Origin: JANNYA01 sp031422315
GTDB taxonomy: Bacteria > Pseudomonadota > Gammaproteobacteria > Xanthomonadales > SZUA-5
DNA: 40,928 nucleotides
Assembly: GCA_031422315.1 (NCBI GenBank)
Contig: JANOQN010000082.1
Coordinates: forward strand, 1 to 40,928
Direction of reading: 5' to 3'
Shown: positions 40,527 through 40,928 of the stretch, piece after piece
How the letters are laid out: the number at the start of each line of letters is the position of its first letter
Position numbering within the stretch: the first letter of the stretch is position 1
Position numbers and translations under genes: made by a program
Notes under the pieces: generated by a model
Databases searched by the model: none
Told to the model about the DNA's origin: nothing
Seen by the model: only the letters and a program-made list of their open reading frames with translations

Positions 40527-40606
40527 CTGTTGCAACAGAGTAGTCAACTAATTGGTGTGCGGATCGCGTCCAGCGTTAGCTGGAATGTGCATCAACGAAG
40601 CGTTGA
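40527..40606. repeat. Cluster of three perfect palindromes
   Basis: CTGTTGCAACAG (40527-40538), TCCAGC-GTTA-GCTGGA (40569-40584) and TCAACG-AAG-CGTTGA (40592-40606) lie within 80 bp after slyX. GGGCTGTTGCAAC recalls the terminal sequences of some insertion sequences, so one or more remnants may lie here. Alternatively the stretch folds as a structured 3' region of the infB-slyX transcript. No T-run follows. Confidence 0.45.
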
Positions 40607-40634
40607 GCAAAGTTGCAGTGAGCAGCTAATCAAA

Positions 40635-40928
40635 GTAACCCTCCGTCCACCCCCATCCTATCTAGCAAGCTAAGCAACCGTGACACTAGCGCCTGTACTC
40701 ACAGGAGGCATCTATGCGCAAACACGACTGGCCCGCGCTGCTCAGAGCGCAAGCCCAAAGCGGCCAAACGATTGTTGAATTTTGCATCGCACGCGGCCTG
40801 ACGCGCTCCAAGTTTTACGCCGAGCGCGCTAAGCAATCGGCGCCAACTGGCTTGCTGCAAATACGCTTTGAAACGAGCGAGCTGCGCATCACTTTCCAGC
40901 TGAGCACGCCGGTGACGATTTGCGGTAG
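40635..40928 (+). mobile_element. IS66-family insertion sequence, left end (partial)
   Basis: The element holds a tnpA-type gene that runs off the window. The left end is placed at GTAACCCTCC (40635), because IS66-family termini usually begin GTAA. If so, an 8-bp target duplication TAATCAAA (40627-40634) should flank it. The right end, tnpB and tnpC are outside the window. The end position is an inference from family habit. Confidence 0.55.
40714..40928 (+). CDS. tnpA: IS66 accessory protein TnpA, partial
   Basis: The first 71 codons of an IS66-family TnpA-like gene, open to the window edge. MRKHDWPALLRAQAQSGQTI then VEFCIARGLTRSKFYAERAK is the usual start: a tryptophan-containing helix followed by a helix-turn-helix with the 'V-x-x-FC-x-x-x-G-x-S/T-x-x-x-FY' pattern. 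The role in transposition is accessory; the transposase proper is TnpC further on. ACAGGAGGC lies 6 bp before the ATG as an ideal ribosome binding site. No stop is reached, so the gene may be intact beyond the edge. Confidence 0.8.
   Translation, partial: MRKHDWPALLRAQAQSGQTIVEFCIARGLTRSKFYAERAKQSAPTGLLQIRFETSELRITFQLSTPVTICG

Overview
The window looks like a chromosome segment from a gammaproteobacterium, probably near the Xanthomonadales/Nevskiales. This is inferred from the tRNA-fMet-rimP-nusA-infB block, minor type II secretion pseudopilins, an lptM-dapF pair, a PepSY-phoP-phoQ set, purT, speA, a DUF1244 gene, and maiA beside a fumarylacetoacetase-family gene. No rRNA genes, phage genes or CRISPR array are visible. 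The only recognisable insertion sequence is an IS66-type element cut by the right edge.

Layout. 1-513 holds no supportable gene and a REP-like palindrome. 514-4000 (minus) is a surface-polysaccharide operon: GT4 glycosyltransferase, NAD-dependent sugar epimerase, TviB-like UDP-sugar dehydrogenase. 4360-4446 (minus) is tRNA-Leu(CAA) with a good promoter and terminator. 4559-8323 (minus) carries an HD-GYP response regulator, queG and an FkbM methyltransferase. 8471-11216 (plus) has two MFS transporters. 11210-13088 (minus) has a VapB-like remnant and the maiA/fumarylacetoacetase pair. 13409-15861 (plus) is an unusual dksA followed by overlapping gspI-gspJ-gspK. 15919-16932 (minus) is lptM-dapF, diverging from a secreted protein of unknown function coupled to a carboxylesterase (16975-18821, plus). 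18971-22664 (minus) is purT, a PdsR-like response regulator, a GNAT acetyltransferase and the ribosomal oxygenase roxA. 22790-29132 (plus) is PepSY protein, phoP, phoQ, an ATM1-type ABC exporter and speA. 29225-31294 (minus) is a secreted S9 peptidase. 31502-33387 (plus) is a DUF1244 protein and a class III aminotransferase. 33541-34461 (minus) is a secreted protein with a C-terminal sorting-like tail. 34695-40511 (plus) is tRNA-fMet, rimP, nusA, infB and slyX, and an IS66-type element begins at about 40635.

Most genes are housekeeping and packed in short operons with 1-4 bp stop/start overlaps (gspI/J/K, secreted protein/esterase, GNAT/roxA, rimP/nusA, lptM/dapF). Functional groups are polysaccharide precursor synthesis, tyrosine breakdown, type II secretion pilus tip, envelope stress sensing, and transcription/translation control.

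No wholly new multi-gene system was found. The most unusual items are: an epimerase whose NAD-binding motif can only be translated from an ATT codon (or by stop readthrough); a full-length DksA lacking half of its zinc ligands; a 15-copy RDPNA repeat inside IF2; an initiator tRNA with an apparent U1-U72 mismatch; a PdsR-like regulator with no partner genes nearby; and infB followed by slyX rather than rbfA, next to an insertion sequence. All assignments come from reading the sequence and remembered family features; no database search was run.
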